Shown: positions 1 through 28,390, numbered from the stretch's first letter. The stretch is DNA of 64,000 bases from Mesostigma viride (GCA_009746045.1 RPFO01000026.1:1120015-1184014), one strand, 5' to 3'. The notes: generated by a model not told the origin, from the sequence alone. Program-made: numbers and translations.

Positions 1-799
<799 letters not shown>

Positions 800-801
800 T
801 A

Positions 802-1267
802 CACCCCTCGCATTGGTAGTTTTAATTCAGTTCAGCCAAAAGGCCCTTCGGAATTAGACATTAGCGTTTTATTGGTTGAAAGTGCTACTGTGTCCGCCCA
901 ATTAATTAATTATTAGTTTGTTTGTTTGGTTACCGAACAACCGTTGAACTGGCTGCGAAATTTAATAATTCTTTGTTTGTTGACTTTGTTATGTATAACC
1001 CAGCCGGATGCACTGCTCTTACGGCTAGGAAAAGCACATTTTTCAGCCAGAGATTTAATATTTCTTTGTTTGTTAGCGAGAAAGCTGCACACGTGACAGG
1101 AAAATAATATTTATTTACACTTTCTTTGTTTGTTTGGTAGCTTCGAAAACTACAGTTCACTACACTCGGGAATTAGTTAATTAAAATTCTTTTGTTTTAT
1201 TTATCGCTTGCAGCTGGCCGGCGCCCAGCCTCATAATTATTTAATATACTTACCAATGCGAGGGGTG
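802..1267. mobile_element. MITE-like element with 17-bp terminal inverted repeats and TA duplication
   Basis: The left end at 802-818 (CACCCCTCGCATTGGTA) recurs as its perfect reverse complement at 1251-1267. Both ends are flanked by TA (800-801 and 1268-1269), as expected for the Tc1/mariner/pogo superfamily. The 466-bp interior is AT-rich, has no transposase frame, and contains three spaced copies of TTCTTTGTTTGTT-like sequence plus TTAATTAATT. It is best read as a non-autonomous element about 360 bp upstream of the transglycosylase reading frame. Confidence 0.7.
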
Positions 1268-1631
1268 TAAATGATCCCAAAACAAGCCACGACTGTTTGG
1301 TAAAATCATGAGCTACGCCAAAACAAGGGCTACGCGACAATTATGTATTTTACTAGTGCGTGCCGGGGCACTGTGCAACTCACGTCCACCAACATAATTC
1401 AGGGAGATTTAAGCCATAGTATGGTACTTGAAAAGCAAGGGTGTTACGCACACTCGACAAGGCAGGTTGGCAGGGGTTCAGGATGTATGGTGCCCTAGCT
1501 GTGGTAAAATTTTAAGTACACATTTAGCCGGTTGTTTCCTATGGCAAGTGTTATTTCAGTCATCGGTGTGCACCGCGCGCGTTGCACGCATTGCTTCCGC
1601 GAAGACTTGGCATAAATCTTTGCCCCCCACT

Positions 1632-11191
<9,560 letters not shown>

Positions 11192-12448
11192 TTGCTGTCA
11201 TGCTGCAGGCGCATTCTACATGTTAAGTGAGACAAGTGAGACTAAGAGTGAGACTAAGGAAGTGATTAGTACATGTTGACACATTGCCCCGGTGCAGTGG
11301 CATGCCCCTGTGGCATGTGCATGCGTCAAGTATGCCATCCGTGCCATTTTCGTGCCACGCGATTATAATATGACAGGGCTACTGCAGGGCTCTCTGAGCT
11401 GACTGTAATGGACGCATGATTATATTGCGAGAATCAGACAGCCGCATCTGTTTCTGCGTTTCTGTTTCACTTTTTTTTTTTTCGTGTAGCAGAGTTCGAG
11501 GTGGTGGTGATGTAACAAGCACTTGAGACAAATTTTTTGTGCCATGCTCAAGAGAGACAACCATGTGCACGTGTACTCACTGTTCAAGTTGCTCACGCTT
11601 GTTTTCGTTGTCAGTGTTGCCCTGGCCCCTGGTAAATTTCTTGGACAGTACCGCATAACGCTTTTTATGAATGATCAGTGGTCATACATTTAATTTATTT
11701 TATATGCTGGTCTCTTGTGCATGCATGTTCTAGCTGGCCATCGCACACATTGACCAATAATCACGCATGTTCCCATACGCTTAGGACTCGCAGAGCATAC
11801 GAGTTCATAGTTGTCTCACATACAACAAAGGATGCGCGCTTTTTAAATCACTGATTGCTACATGTAATCGGATTTCTTTGAAAAGAGTTTCTCGAAGTGA
11901 GGCGGGGAATAAGGCCGCTCACGGGAGCCGCCTGGATGGTCGGCTGAACCGGGCGGGTTTGGCAGATGTAACCGGATTTGGCTAATGGCTGGCGACCTGG
12001 AATTGTTAGTAGGGGCAGTGGCCCTATTGTGCTACAATCTCGAAACAATCTTATGCTTAAAGTTTGACAGGGCCGGGTTTGTTGAACCGGTTTGTTGAAT
12101 GATAATTAGAACCTTTCGGAAAGGGTATTTGATTGGTTGTTGTTTTTGTGGTACGGTAGGTGTCGCTACATTCTCAGGTTGGCGTGTTAAGTTAAGCTCG
12201 GTTGCTGATGTCAGCCCCGTGCTAGGGCAGTTTGACTACTTTGGCGGCGTAGTGACATTGTTGTGGTCTTTTTTCTTGTCCCACCCACCCACCCTCTTTG
12301 GTGGCCTGGTCTGCGCGGGTAATCGCGAGCCATGCCTAAGGAGTTCTTACTAGCGGTTCTGTAACCGCTACCTGTCTGTATGCATCTACTTATTGTTTTA
12401 ACAAAGATGCTGGTGACTATGGTGAGCAAACGGGTGTATGAACCAGAA
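11192..12448. other. Intergenic stretch, no gene recognised
   Basis: This is the region after the transglycosylase stop. A short T-run near 11470 and AT-rich sequence are present. I see no ORF with family motifs and no clear repeats. Confidence 0.5.
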
Positions 12449-13010
12449 TTAATTAATTAATTAATTAATTAAAATCATAGCTCCGTTGGGAGCATATGTA
12501 ACACATAGCCCTGAGAAAGGGGCATCTATGGGTTTGTAATACAATCAGGGCTACAACCTGCAGGTGGAGGATGTACAACTGTCACCTGCTCTGGGTGCAC
12601 AAGGTGCACCTGCACCGCCATGATGGTTCATGCCTCCTTAACAAGCACAGGCACCCAGGGGGGGCTTGAGGAGAGGGCCTAGAAGGCATGACATATGGGG
12701 TGGAGGGTATGTAACCAGAAGGGGGCCGCAAGGGGGCAGACTTATAATAATGCCCATCCTTCTCTAGCTCAATGCCAAGTAGTCAGATGGCCAGACCAAT
12801 ATGGCACATGTATGTACTCACACGGCGTCAACAGGAGTGGATACGTGTATTCTGATCAGGCACGCCGCAAAGGTGAAAACCATTTGCGTTCAGTGCCGGT
12901 CCGCGGAAAACGCGGAAAAACGCGATCTGCAAATGAATCCGACCGGAATCGAACTGGGGACCTCTCGCACCAACTTTCGCTGACTATAGGATGGACGTCT
13001 CCGGATCCTA
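12449..13010 (-). mobile_element. SINE-like unit: tRNA-like head, hairpin-rich 3' end, TTAA tail
   Basis: On the minus strand a head with a B-box-like CAGTTCGATTCC (complement at 12944-12955) is followed by a linker. A 3' region of about 260 bp follows with small hairpins (GCTCCGTTGGGAGC; CCCTGAGAAAGGGG), then a tail of about seven TTAA units (12449-12473). A head with a B box, a body and a microsatellite tail is the classic SINE layout. No clear A box was found. Confidence 0.65.
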
Positions 13011-13077
13011 GGGCATCGGATCCTAGGAGTGGATACGTGTACTACGTTACATAACAATACGGAAGTTGTCCCAGCCC

Positions 13078-13340
13078 GATTAATTAAAATCATAGCTCCG
13101 TTGGGAGCATATGTAACACATAGCCCTTAGAAAGGGGCATCTATGGGTTTGTAATACAATCACCTGGGCTAAAACCTGCAGGTGGAGGATGTACAACTAT
13201 CACCTGCTCTGGGTGCACAAGGTGCACAGCACCGCCATGATGGTTCATGCCTCCTTAACAAGCACAGGCACCCAGGGGGGGCTTGAGGAGAGGGCCTAGA
13301 AGGCCTGCATGACATATGGGGTGGAGGGTATGTGGCTAGG
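13078..13340 (-). repeat. Second copy of the hairpin-rich 3' module
   Basis: It nearly duplicates 12473-12710 (same CATAGCTCCGTTGGGAGCAT start, same GGCACCCAGGGGGGGCTTGA segment), with small indels. It begins at TTAATTAAAA and lacks its own head. Confidence 0.8.
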
Positions 13341-13459
13341 CTATAGCTGGTGTACACATGGCATCTCAGCAGAGAGTAACTCCCTGCATAGGCATCGCAT
13401 GGCTAAATTCTTAATGCATCATCCATGGGAGGTCCCATTGTAGGCTGGGCACGGCTAAA

Positions 13460-13716
13460 TACTGACTTTGCGGATGACTGTAGGTGTAAGTTGGCGATGC
13501 CATGGTAACCGGAGACGTCCGTCCTATAGTCAGCAAAATTGGTGCGAGAGGTCCCCAGTTCGATTCCGGTCGGATTCATTTGCAGATCGCGTTTTCCGCG
13601 TTTTCCGCGGCCTGGCACTGAACGCAAAGGTTTTCACCTTTGCGGAGTGTCTGATCAGAAAATACTGAAAGCATCATCCATGGGGGCCATTATTAATTAA
13701 TTAATTAATTAATTAA
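13460..13716 (+). mobile_element. SINE-like unit, plus orientation
   Basis: The head has a B-box-like AGTTCGATTCC (13557-13567), then a CGCG-rich hairpin segment (GCGTTTTCCGCGTTTTCCGC), a short linker and a TTAATTAATT tail (13692-13716). Compared with the 12.9-kb copy it lacks the long 3' module. Its tail is shared, head to head, with the tail of LINE copy B. Confidence 0.6.
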
Positions 13717-15620
13717 ACTCGTGCTCCCGTTGGGGAGTCACGGAGCACCGAAGTGCTTTTAATCCCTGTGTGTGCACTACAGGAGAAAGGGCAGAGACCC
13801 CCAGTCTCCTTCATGCCAAAGGCATGCCACAGCTGCAATCGGGCGCGGCTAGCAAAAAGGACAGGCTAACGATCCGGCAAACTGTGGGTGCAATAAGACC
13901 CATGTGAGCATATCATAGCAAGGAGCGTGGGCAAGTAATCTGAACATAGCCAGGGCGTAGCATGGCTGTACTAGGACTAGGCTAAGGCTATGGCTGGTTG
14001 TGTACCGTGCGGGGCCATTATGGGCGCACATGCGCGTGGGCCACTTGCAAAGGCTAAGCCTATCTAATCTACACTACTGGTATATTCCCTAGTCTGGGGT
14101 GGCAGGAGGGGCCTGCCAGGGCTTGTGGTCAACGTGGATGACCGCCCCCCTCCAGTATACCGGCTTCCCCCCTGCACGCTGCCGGAGCTGAAGGTAGGTC
14201 GGCCATAACTCGCGTCGCCGCTGTTGCTGGGCCAAGGTCAAGTCGTCGTCCAGCGTGAAGCGAGTCTCCGAGAGCTTCTTGCGGCGTTTAAGGAACGCCA
14301 GCTTGTCCGCCATGTACTTAAAGGTGAGGGGCACAGGTGCCGGGCCAGCCTTACCCCGTGCGCGGGGAAGGCGGACAGCCGACATGTCCAGCTCACCAGT
14401 GAGTTGCATGGGGGCAAGAATGGCGCGCTTAAATGCCTCAAGGAGGTCTCACCTGCCGGCTGGTTGAAGTGCTTGACGATGACATTGTGGCTGCGCTTGT
14501 CGAGCTCGGCCGCCTCGCGGAGGTCGAGGGCTTGTTGCTTGAGTTGTGCCGTGATGGTGGAGGTGGTGGAGGTGGTGTGCTGCTTAAGCAAGTCCGCCCA
14601 GGTGGAGGGGGCATCGCCGGCCGGGTCAGCAGGCGCCGGCTGGGCTGCGATGTCCTTCCCCGCTTGGGCGGTGAGGCCGGCGGTGTCATGCAAGCACTCA
14701 AGGGCGGTGGCGGTGGCTTGAAGGCGTTGGTCGAGGTCGAGGAGCTGGGCTGTGATGTCGGCAGTGGAGGCGGAAATGGCAGTGGAGGTGGAGGCAGCGG
14801 CGGTGGAAATGTGAGGAAGTTCAGTAACCCGGCAGCGTGCCACCGATTGCTGCTACGTCGGCAGCCAGGGGGGTCACGTGCTGCTGAAAGGCTTCCGCGA
14901 GGATGGAACGAAGGGTGGGGGCGGTGATGGATGGAGCCCAGATCTCGCCGTCGGAGCGCTGGAGAAGGGAGCGGAGGATGGCGTGCTGGATCGAGTTCGG
15001 GGCGGGTGTGCACACCCAGGCAGCAGGGTGAGGTGTCGCCAGAGGCAGCCGTCCGGGAGGATGAGGCGATTGTTGTCGTGGAGATGGAGGCACAGGTCAT
15101 AAAGCGAAGCGTAGTCCCCGAAGAAGATGCATCGCAGAGCATCGGTCGGAGACGGGTTGGCCCAGTCGTAATCTTCGACCTTGAAAGGCCGGGGCCGAAA
15201 GCTCGGTTCTGAGGGGCGTGAAGACCCTCCTGTTTTGTCGGCTGAGCGGGTGCGCTTGTGGTCAGGCGATGCAGATGCATGGCGAGGCGTTAAGCCCGGG
15301 AGGTTGCTGGACGACCACCAGTGCACGACTAGTGTCACCGCTGCCTGCCGGACCCGATGGCGGAGCTGCAGCCTGAGCTGCAGACGTATTTTGATTGCCG
15401 AGCGCAGCCGCCAGGCTGCGTTGCGTCGAGGCGCGTTTATTCGCCATATATTGCGTTATAGCGTCGGAAAATTATATCAGCATACATGTGCGTCTTAGAA
15501 AGACGAAGCGATTGTGATATTCACGGCTAAATTCGGTGCTCAAACGTGAAAGTTATGAGCTCCGACAGCCATGGCAACCTCGTGGCCGTAATTTCGGCTA
15601 TGTTCCCCAGCCCGATTGAA
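13692..15620 (-). mobile_element. LINE-like ORF1 element, copy B
   Basis: On the minus strand this reads as a leader (15605-15450) with hairpin CGTCTTAGAAAGACG (15491-15505), an ORF1 from ATG 15447 to a stop near 14089, a 3' region (13930-13720) and a TTAA tail. ORF1 is split across frames by indels. Visible pieces are an N-terminal Ala/Ser/Pro-rich part, a WANPSPTDALR block, a coiled-coil-like Ala/Thr segment, HNVIVKHFNQPAGE (an RRM-like strand as in L1 ORF1p) and a C-terminal FTLDDDLTLAQQQRRRELWP with VYWRGAVIHV. No ORF2 or reverse transcriptase is present. Confidence 0.75.
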
Positions 15621-17660
15621 TTGAATTGAATTGTAACATAACTCCGTTGGGAGTATATGTAGCACATAGCCCTTGAGAGGGGGCATATGGCCTATCATAC
15701 ATCCTAAGCTACTTCCTGCAAGGGTGGGGATGTAAAGGACCCCTGCTCTAGGTGCACCAGGGCACCTGCACCCTCATGGTCTATCACGCTATGCCCGGGT
15801 AAGGGGGGAGCATGCCTGTGAGGGGGAAGATCATCATGGCTATACAAAACAGTAGAGCGTGGCATCTCAGCAGAGAGCAACTCTCTGCATGGGCACAGCA
15901 TAACTAAATAAAGCTACGCATCATCTGGAGTGTGGCTCATCATAGGCACACATGTACATAATTAAGTAAAGCTCGTGGCTTAGCTGGGATAGTGCCTCTA
16001 GGAGGCGTACATGTACATGGCCACGGTCTATCTATTCTACTACACTACTACTGCATGCTGTATTCCACTAAGCTGGGGCGTCTGGAGTCGTTGGGGTCGC
16101 GGGGGTCGCCTGCCAGGGCTTGTGGCCGACGTAGATGGCCGCCCCCTTCCAGTACACCGGCTGGTCCGCCTTGGTCTGCCGGAGCTGGAGGTAGGTCGGC
16201 CATAGCTCCCGTCGCCGTTGTTGCTGCGCCAGGGTCAAGTCGTCATCAAGGGTGAAGAGAGTCTTCTCGAGCCGCTTGCGGCGTCTGAGAAAACTGAAAT
16301 CTTGTCTGCTGGGGTCTTAAAGGTGAGAAGGAGCGGGGGCGGCCCTGCCTTACCCCGCGCGCGGGGAAGGCGGTGGGCGACCGACCAGCTCGATCTCACC
16401 AGTAAGGCCCATGCAATCAAGGATTTCTCTCTCAAAAGCACGCGCAAGCTTCTCGGAATTCTCACCTTCCTCCATCTTGAGATTCTTGACGATGACGTTG
16501 AGGCTGCGCTTGGCAAGCTCGGCCTCCTCGCGGAGGTCAAGCGTCTGCCGCTGGAGCTGGGCTGCGACGGCGGAGGTGGTGGAGGTGGTGTGCTGCTTAA
16601 GCATGTCCGCCCAGGTCGTGATGGGAGGAGCATCGCCGGCCAGGCCAGCAGGGGCTGGCTTGGCGGCAATGTCCTTCACCACCTGGGCGGTGAGGCCTGC
16701 GGTGTTCTGCAAGACCTCGATAGCGATGGCATTGTCCTTAAGACGCTGGTCGATGTCGCGGAGCTGGGCGGTGATGGCGTCGGAGGAGGGGGTGGTGGCG
16801 GTGGAGGAGGCGAGGAGGGTGGAGGTGGCGGTGGAGATGGTGGGGAGCTCAGCAGCCAGCGTGCCGCCCATTAACCGCCACATCTGTGGCAAGGGGGGTC
16901 ACGTGCTGCTCGAAAGCTTCCAGCCCGATGGGGGCCTTATAACCATGCAGGCTCGCCACCCATAAATAAGTAAGTACTGATGCCATTTTTTCCCCGGTTC
17001 CCAAGCTGGCCGAGCTAGCTAGTTCAAAGTTCACAGTTCATTTCAATCCGGCCGACTCCAAAGTTTGCTGCTTTGATCTAGTCCGCATCGACGTATCGAT
17101 CGAAAAGGATCACTAATATCAACAAGACTTGGCTTGCTATGTGGCATGTCCCTTGGTTTGTCAGTTCAGGCATGCATCAGATCGATAGATAGCTAGAATA
17201 GAATCGGTAGAATCTTTTGTCCATGGCAGTGGGAAAGCCGATGGCCATGACCTCCGTAATTTTCTTGCTGATCATAAGCCCCATGGCCGCCCGCGCTTCC
17301 AGTGACAAGCTATCTAGCCAGAGTTCCAGGCGGACTCCGGGGTTGCCACAAGGGTCGTGTCATCAGCGTATCTAGATCAGATCGCTTAGACGGTATAGGG
17401 TGGGTCAACCCCGGCGTAGCTGTTGTATACTCCGTGATCTCGATCCCCGGTACGTGGCGCGTTAGCTCGATCATGAATATAATGGTGCACCATTATATTG
17501 TGTAATAGCTCAGTTCAGGAGAATATATCAGTGTGTGCGTCTTAGAAAGACGTATCGATTGTGTTAGTCGCAGCAAAACTTCAGGTGCCCAAACGTGAAA
17601 GTTATGGGTGCCGCCGTCAGCCATGGCTATATCTCGTGGCTCGTGCACGTAGGTTTAGGA
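15618..17660 (-). mobile_element. LINE-like ORF1 element, copy C (N-terminal half missing)
   Basis: The minus-strand leader (about 17660-17520) carries the same CGTCTTAGAAAGACG hairpin (17538-17552) and the CATAACTTTCACGTTTGGGC block as copy B. ORF1 pieces (17034 to about 16060) include EAFEQHVTPLATDVA, a predicted coiled coil, LNVIVKNLKMEEGENSEKL (RRM-like) and the C-terminal DDDLTLAQQ-type block. The segment equivalent to copy B's N-terminal half is absent. The 3' region (15635-15800) belongs to the second hairpin family, preceded by TTGAATTGAATTGAA. Confidence 0.72.
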
Positions 17661-17700
17661 TAATACAGTAGATAATATACTACTTCCGATTCACATAATC

Positions 17701-17825
17701 TATATTAATTAATTAATTAATTAATTAGACTCGTGCTCCCGTTGGGGAGTCACGGAGCATTAACCCCGATGGATGGATGGATGGGTGCAAACAGTCCTAC
17801 CGACCGGTCTAATCTATCTATATCA
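17701..17825 (-). repeat. TTAA-tailed 3' module fragment
   Basis: TTAATTAATTAATTAATTAG is followed by ACTCGTGCTCCCGTTGGGGA and then a GATG-rich segment (GATGGATGGATGGATGGGTG). The same order recurs at 33000-33100, which marks a subfamily different from 8551. Confidence 0.7.
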
Positions 17826-18533
17826 GCTACCTACAACCTCTATCTAACTCTACAACCTCTAATCTATATGCCCATGGGTTGATCCATGCACACGCGCTCT
17901 ATCCCTAAACAATGTGTCTGTCTACCCAAATTCACTAATTCATCATGGCGCGCATGCAATCTGGGAGTGAGCACTCGTAGGCCCCTAGTGCCTCCCGAAG
18001 TTTAAGCAATTGGCACATGCACACTAGCTGTCGAGCTTGACATGGTGGCAAATATCGATCAAAGCACACAAGGGATTCATGAACGCAGTCGCTGAACCAG
18101 CGTGCACTTCGTGGTGTGTGATCAGAGCTTAGATTCAACATTCATGCCCTAGCTTACTTCCTGAGATGTGCCATGATTGTGCTAACGAACGTCATCACAG
18201 ATGCCCGTTATATTGAGCGGTAATCTGGTCGGTGCGTGCTACCCGGTGCTTCCCTTGACATCCCAATCCACCGCTTCCGCTGCACACTCTTTGCCACCAC
18301 TAGCAAATCTGATGGCATCCGAGCCGTCATCATGCGTCACTTGGATGCCACTTAGCGCATTCAATGCTTGCCCCTGCAGCTCTACTGCCCCTCCTTCCAC
18401 CCCTCCAATTAGGCCTTCCATTTCTTTCCTCAATTCCACCCCTCCTTGCGCGCCTCCTTGCGCGCATGCTGCTGCCTCCACAACGTGCTTTGTCCCTTGT
18501 GGCTGCGACCCCTCCCGTGCACTCTCCACAGCA
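17826..18533. other. Intergenic stretch downstream of the minus-strand gene
   Basis: There is no convincing gene. The segment probably holds the 3' UTR and flank of the unknown minus-strand gene. Confidence 0.4.
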
Positions 18534-23265
<4,732 letters not shown>

Positions 23266-24156
23266 GGCTGCAGCAAGTAATTTACGACCGACAAAATTGG
23301 ATATGCCGGGTCAACTGGAGCTGCCTGGTGCCCAAAGGCTTTTCCAGTGCTGGTGGCACGCACTGCAAAATTTTCATTCTTCCGAAAGAAATGTCGATCG
23401 TTGTCTACTGCATCTCGGTGCACACTAGCAAACCACCTTTTAGAACCCCTTCGCCAAACATTGTTAACAGTGCAACTGCCATGCAAGGTTGTGGCGTACG
23501 TGGCAGCGTGGCCCTGACCGCCGTGTCAGCCTGATATGACAGATGGCGCGATACTGTGGCCAGCATGCTCCGTATTTATTTCATCAAGTTCAAGAGTTGG
23601 ACCGCGCCATGGATTTCGGGGAAATGGGTATATTTTTTATTAGCCAATTATGGACCAAAGAGGTGAGAGGGGAAATGAGTATCAGCGAATCCTAATTGAA
23701 GGTGGGCACAGTGGAGGTGACAGGTGAAGGGCTAATAGGGCGCGTTATTTGACCAGGGAAGCCAGTGGACCGCGCCATGGATTTGCTACAGGAACAACTG
23801 GGCCAGGATCTCTGTTCCCCAGGTGCGGCGTGGGCAACAACAAGTCACAACAACGACAACAACAACAGCTGGGCCAGGGCTGGGCCAGGATCTAAACGGG
23901 AATAAATTTTCCGTTCACTCTAGCTGGCATCCGGAGTCCGGAGTTTCCGGACAGCCAGTGCGCGCGGGTTTATTACCGAGACAGGGGTTGAGTTGAGTTG
24001 GGTTGAGTATTCCCGCGCCGGTGGTCCGACAGGGTTCCATAGCCGAGACAGGGGTGTCATAGCCTTGCCAACAGCTTTTCTTTGCCGGTCGATCATAGCA
24101 CATCTTTTCGCTCAAAGGACATTCAACGCAGGACAGCAGCGTATTTGTTGCACACA
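23266..24156. promoter_or_regulatory. Divergent intergenic region between the unknown gene and the 4CL-like gene
   Basis: The two predicted start codons face away from each other across 891 bp, so both promoters must lie here. A direct repeat GGACCGCGCCATGGATTT occurs at about 23607 and 23769. No TATA box or other element is certain. Confidence 0.4.
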
Positions 24157-27100
24157 ATGTTTGCCGCCCCGTATCAGGCAGCTGCTTTCCTGGGCGTTGG
24201 CTTGGCATACCTTACACGGCGAGGTAGGAATCGTGCCGTCTCGAGCACATACCCCGATGTGAGCATTCCCAAAAAGTCGCTTGTCGAGTTCGTGCTGGAA
24301 CATTGCCCCAAGTTTGGTGCCAAGCCAGCATTTATTGATGGCGTCTCCGGTCGGAAATACACCTTTGAGCAAATCCCAATGCTGGTTAAACGGGCCGCGG
24401 CTGGGCTTCAAGCACAGGGCTTTAAGAAAGGCGATTGCTGCCTGATGCTCGCGCCTAACTTGCCGGAGGTGAGAACGCAATTCATCTAGAAGCGCTTGGC
24501 AAGAGGATAACGATCGACCCCGCACAGTGTCAACAACTTTCCGTGATTTTCACCGTGACGCGTTATGCACGTCGGGGCCAGTATTTGGACTCGGCAAGTC
24601 ATGCCGTCGAAACCGATACTGCGGCATAGTGTCGTGTATTCCTTCCCCACATGCAAACCTGGCAATAGCAGTCAGTGCCACTCCGCTTCGCACCTCCCAC
24701 TCATGTCTCGCCTTGCCGGCAGGGCGACCCTACCAAAACCGCACCCTTGAGCCCTTTCCTATCGTTCATTCTGCCGCGATACAGTGCTAATTTAATGGTT
24801 AGAGGCATTGCTATTTCAAGCATGGGAATTCCAGTGTCAGTGCGTGCCTGCTTCATGCCTGTTTGTTGTTGATCCAGTAACCTACATATATAGGTCCATC
24901 ATGTCTCATAGATGCATCACCACAACCAAGCCCTTTGTGTTGATCCAGCAACCTATGTGTAGATCACAACGTCTTATTAAGATACCACCACCACCAAGTC
25001 TTTGTGCTCCTCCCCCTTCCCCCTTCCTCTTTCCCCCTCTCCCCCCTCCCCCCCTATTCTGCATGCCATGAGTTCTCTAACCTTTATCTCGCCACTATCA
25101 TACGCATATTGCTATATACATTGCCGCATAGCCAGAGTGGGTCACCCACGCAGCCACACAGGTTCCTTGTTTAACACCTTTACACTCCGGCTGCCGGTCG
25201 GTGTTGTGCGTGCGATTCACGATCCCATTGCCCAGCTCTATACAAGCTGATCTTGCCAGCACGTTCACTGCCACACACCGACGCTTGCAACACTTCCCGC
25301 CGTGGCTCTTCCTCACTAGAAAAAGCTCTTCCGTCACTCGTTCGTTTACGCATTCTTCCATGCATCCGCATCTGCTTCGCCATCTGCATCCTTCTGTTAG
25401 GAGAGTCACACGTTTTAAACTTACATGGCAGTCAGTCCTCATACCTCACTCCCCTGCTCCTCCACCCTGCCCTTTTCCATGTCGCTACCTCCCTTTATGC
25501 CCTCCCCCAACCCCCACGCCCTCCCCCTCTTCCCGTCCGCCCCCCAGATAGAACACAAGCCAACCAAGCAACGCCCCAGTACCATCTTAGGGTATTTTGT
25601 AGTTAATCCTTTATGCTTCATGTGCTCCTCCTCCCTGCTCTTGTCTGTGTCCCCCCCTCCCCCTTCCATACACACAATAACACCCAAACCCCACCCGGCA
25701 GTACCCCCTCATGTTCCTAGCCATCCTGTACGCTGGGGGGGTGGTCACCACCGCCAACCCCCTGGCCACCGCGGATGACCTGCGCAAGCAGATCAAGGAC
25801 AGTGGGGCCACATTTGCCGCCACCATCCCGCTGTTCATGGGCAAGCTCGCCGAGGCCGACAGCTCCCTGAAGGTGGGGCGGGACGCACGTAACGGCATAC
25901 GAGCGATATTTGTAGCCATAGCTAGATATCCAGCTCTTATTTTTGTACAACCCCAAACAGTTATATAAGGAAGATCTCCACGTGGCCATTACATATATCT
26001 AGCTGTGTACATCTATTCCAGGTAAATAGGTGTACGTTTATTCCAAATATAGCCAGTAGTTACATATATCTAGCTGTGTACATCTATTCCAGGTAAATAG
26101 GTGTACGTTTATTCCAAATATAGCCAGTAGTTACATATATCTAGCTGTGTACATCTATTCCAGGTAAATAGGTGTACGTTTATTCCAAATATAGCCAGTA
26201 GTTACATATATCTAGCTGTGTACATCTATTCCGGTGGCCTTTGTTCTCGCTGCTTGCGTTTCATCCCGATCGCGTTGTTGCTTTTCATCCCGCTTTGCTC
26301 CTCTGTGGTTGCCTGCGTTGTCACCGCTCTGACAAGGCATTCTCCCCCCCCCCCTTCCCCTCCCGTTCCCAGCTGCCCCCCCCCTTTTCCTCCCCCTTTC
26401 CTCCCCCCTCCTCTCCCCCCCCCCCCACACCTTTTCCACCCCCCGCCCCTTTCGACCCCCTTTTTCCTCCCCCTTCCCATCCTCTGTCTGCTCTTACCCT
26501 AGTCTCTCACATCTAGTACATCCCGCCAGGTCCCGTTTACAAAAGCCCGTCACCACCTCATCCCCATTCTCCTCCCCTCTCCCTCTCAATATTTGCACCA
26601 TTCGCATCTGAATATTCGCACCACTCGCTCCTATCGTGTTTCCCACGCACAAGCCCCAGATGTGTCAAGCTCACTGACCAGCCGAATGTGAGCTTATCCC
26701 CCTTGCGTTCCACCCCTCCCCCTCAATGTCTGCCCTTTGCTACAGCATCGCTTATATATAGCCACCGGCTCCCGTCCTTTTTGTTACGGACGCCAGGCCG
26801 TCACGTTCGGCGATCCTCCCAGTCGACCGCCGCCTCTTTCCTGTTCTCACCCCTTTGATTCGATTATATCACCCGATATCCCTCCTGGTCCGTCCCCATT
26901 CCCCCCCCCCCCCTATCGAGCTCGCAATCGGCGGCCAGCCCAACTTGAGCCTCTTCCCCTTTGCCTCCCCCCTCCCCTCCAGTCTCTGCTCTTCGCTGCC
27001 CCCCCCCAACCCCCCAGATTGTCACGTTCGGCGACCAGCTTTCCCCGCTACTTCTCACCCCTTTGCTTCCCTCGCGTCACCTGCTGCCTAGGGTATCCCT

Positions 27101-28295
27101 CACACCCGCCCCGTGTTTCGCCCCCCTCCTCCCCACCCCCCAGGTCATCACGTTCGGCGACCAGCCCAACTCCAGCGCCGTCTCCTTTTTGTCGCTGATT
27201 AGCTCCGACCCGCTCGCCGCGCCCGTGGCAGTGGACCCCGAGAATGACGTGGTGGCGCTGCCTTACTCCTCGGGTGGGTATATCAATGAGACCACCAGCG
27301 CAGGGCAGAATATGCGCATCGATCCACATGTGTAGAACTTGGCGACTCATGTGGTGGGTGCGTCGACACGAGAGGCTGAAGCCTGTGGGTCGAGTGATGG
27401 CAGACACTAATGGTGTCCGGTATTGGTGACCGATGGAGGGTTTGGTGTGTGGTGGGAGTGTGTGTGGTGGGAGTGTGTGGGGGGGGTGCGGTCGAACAGT
27501 TGCATGATGAGGTGGTGTGTGCAAGGCTCTGCGCCCTCCCTCATGAGCAAGACATACATTCCTGTTTGAACTTCTGTCCGCCTCCCCCTTGTCCGTGGAG
27601 TTCCCAACTACTACAGCAGTGTAATATAAACATAAAACGATGGTATAACTCGTTCACTCAAACTCAACATATCACCCTCTAAACGCCCCTTACCCTGCCC
27701 CCCCCCCCCGCCCCGCAGGCACCACCGGCTTCCCGAAGGGCGTCATGCTCACGAGCCGCAACATGCTGGCCAACATCTGCCAGCTGTCCTTCACCGAGCC
27801 CAGCCTCGTGAAGCTCACGCCGGACGATGTCATGCTGGGTGTGCTGCCCTTCTTCCACATCTACGGCCTCACGTGCATCATGCTCTCTGCGCTCGTGGTC
27901 GGGTTCACTGTCATTGTCATGCCCAAGTTTGACATGGTGCGTACGATTTCGCGCTAAATATAGCAGAAAGCGCTGGATGGTCTGACAGGCCGCACTGAAA
28001 GCACAAGTTCGATAGTACAGTGTGGGACCCTCGGTATCAAGTAGGAGAGTAACTAGTGGGTGCGTGGCCAAGTAAGAGAGTAAGTAGTAGGTGCGTGGCC
28101 AAGCCAACACCATTTCGCATTACCTTGAATTTGAGGCTTTGCCGCAACCCAGAAAACAGAAGTGGTGCTTGAGGCTCCGGCTTTCCACTCTGGATTTAGA
28201 AACTGGTGTTTGTACGTAGGAGACAAAGAATGCGCTTGGAACAGGGGCTGTCGTGGCGGCTGAATATGGAGCAGAATTTGACATAAGGCGTGTCC

Positions 28296-28390
<95 letters not shown>

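Noticed and set aside
12449-12473. piggyBac TTAA target duplications
   Set aside because: The TTAA runs vary in length and usually sit on only one side of the unit, which fits a retroelement tail better than a four-base duplication.
13479-13600. A functional tRNA gene
   Set aside because: A B-box-like motif is present, but there is no cloverleaf, acceptor stem or clear A box. The sequence recurs in dispersed repeats.
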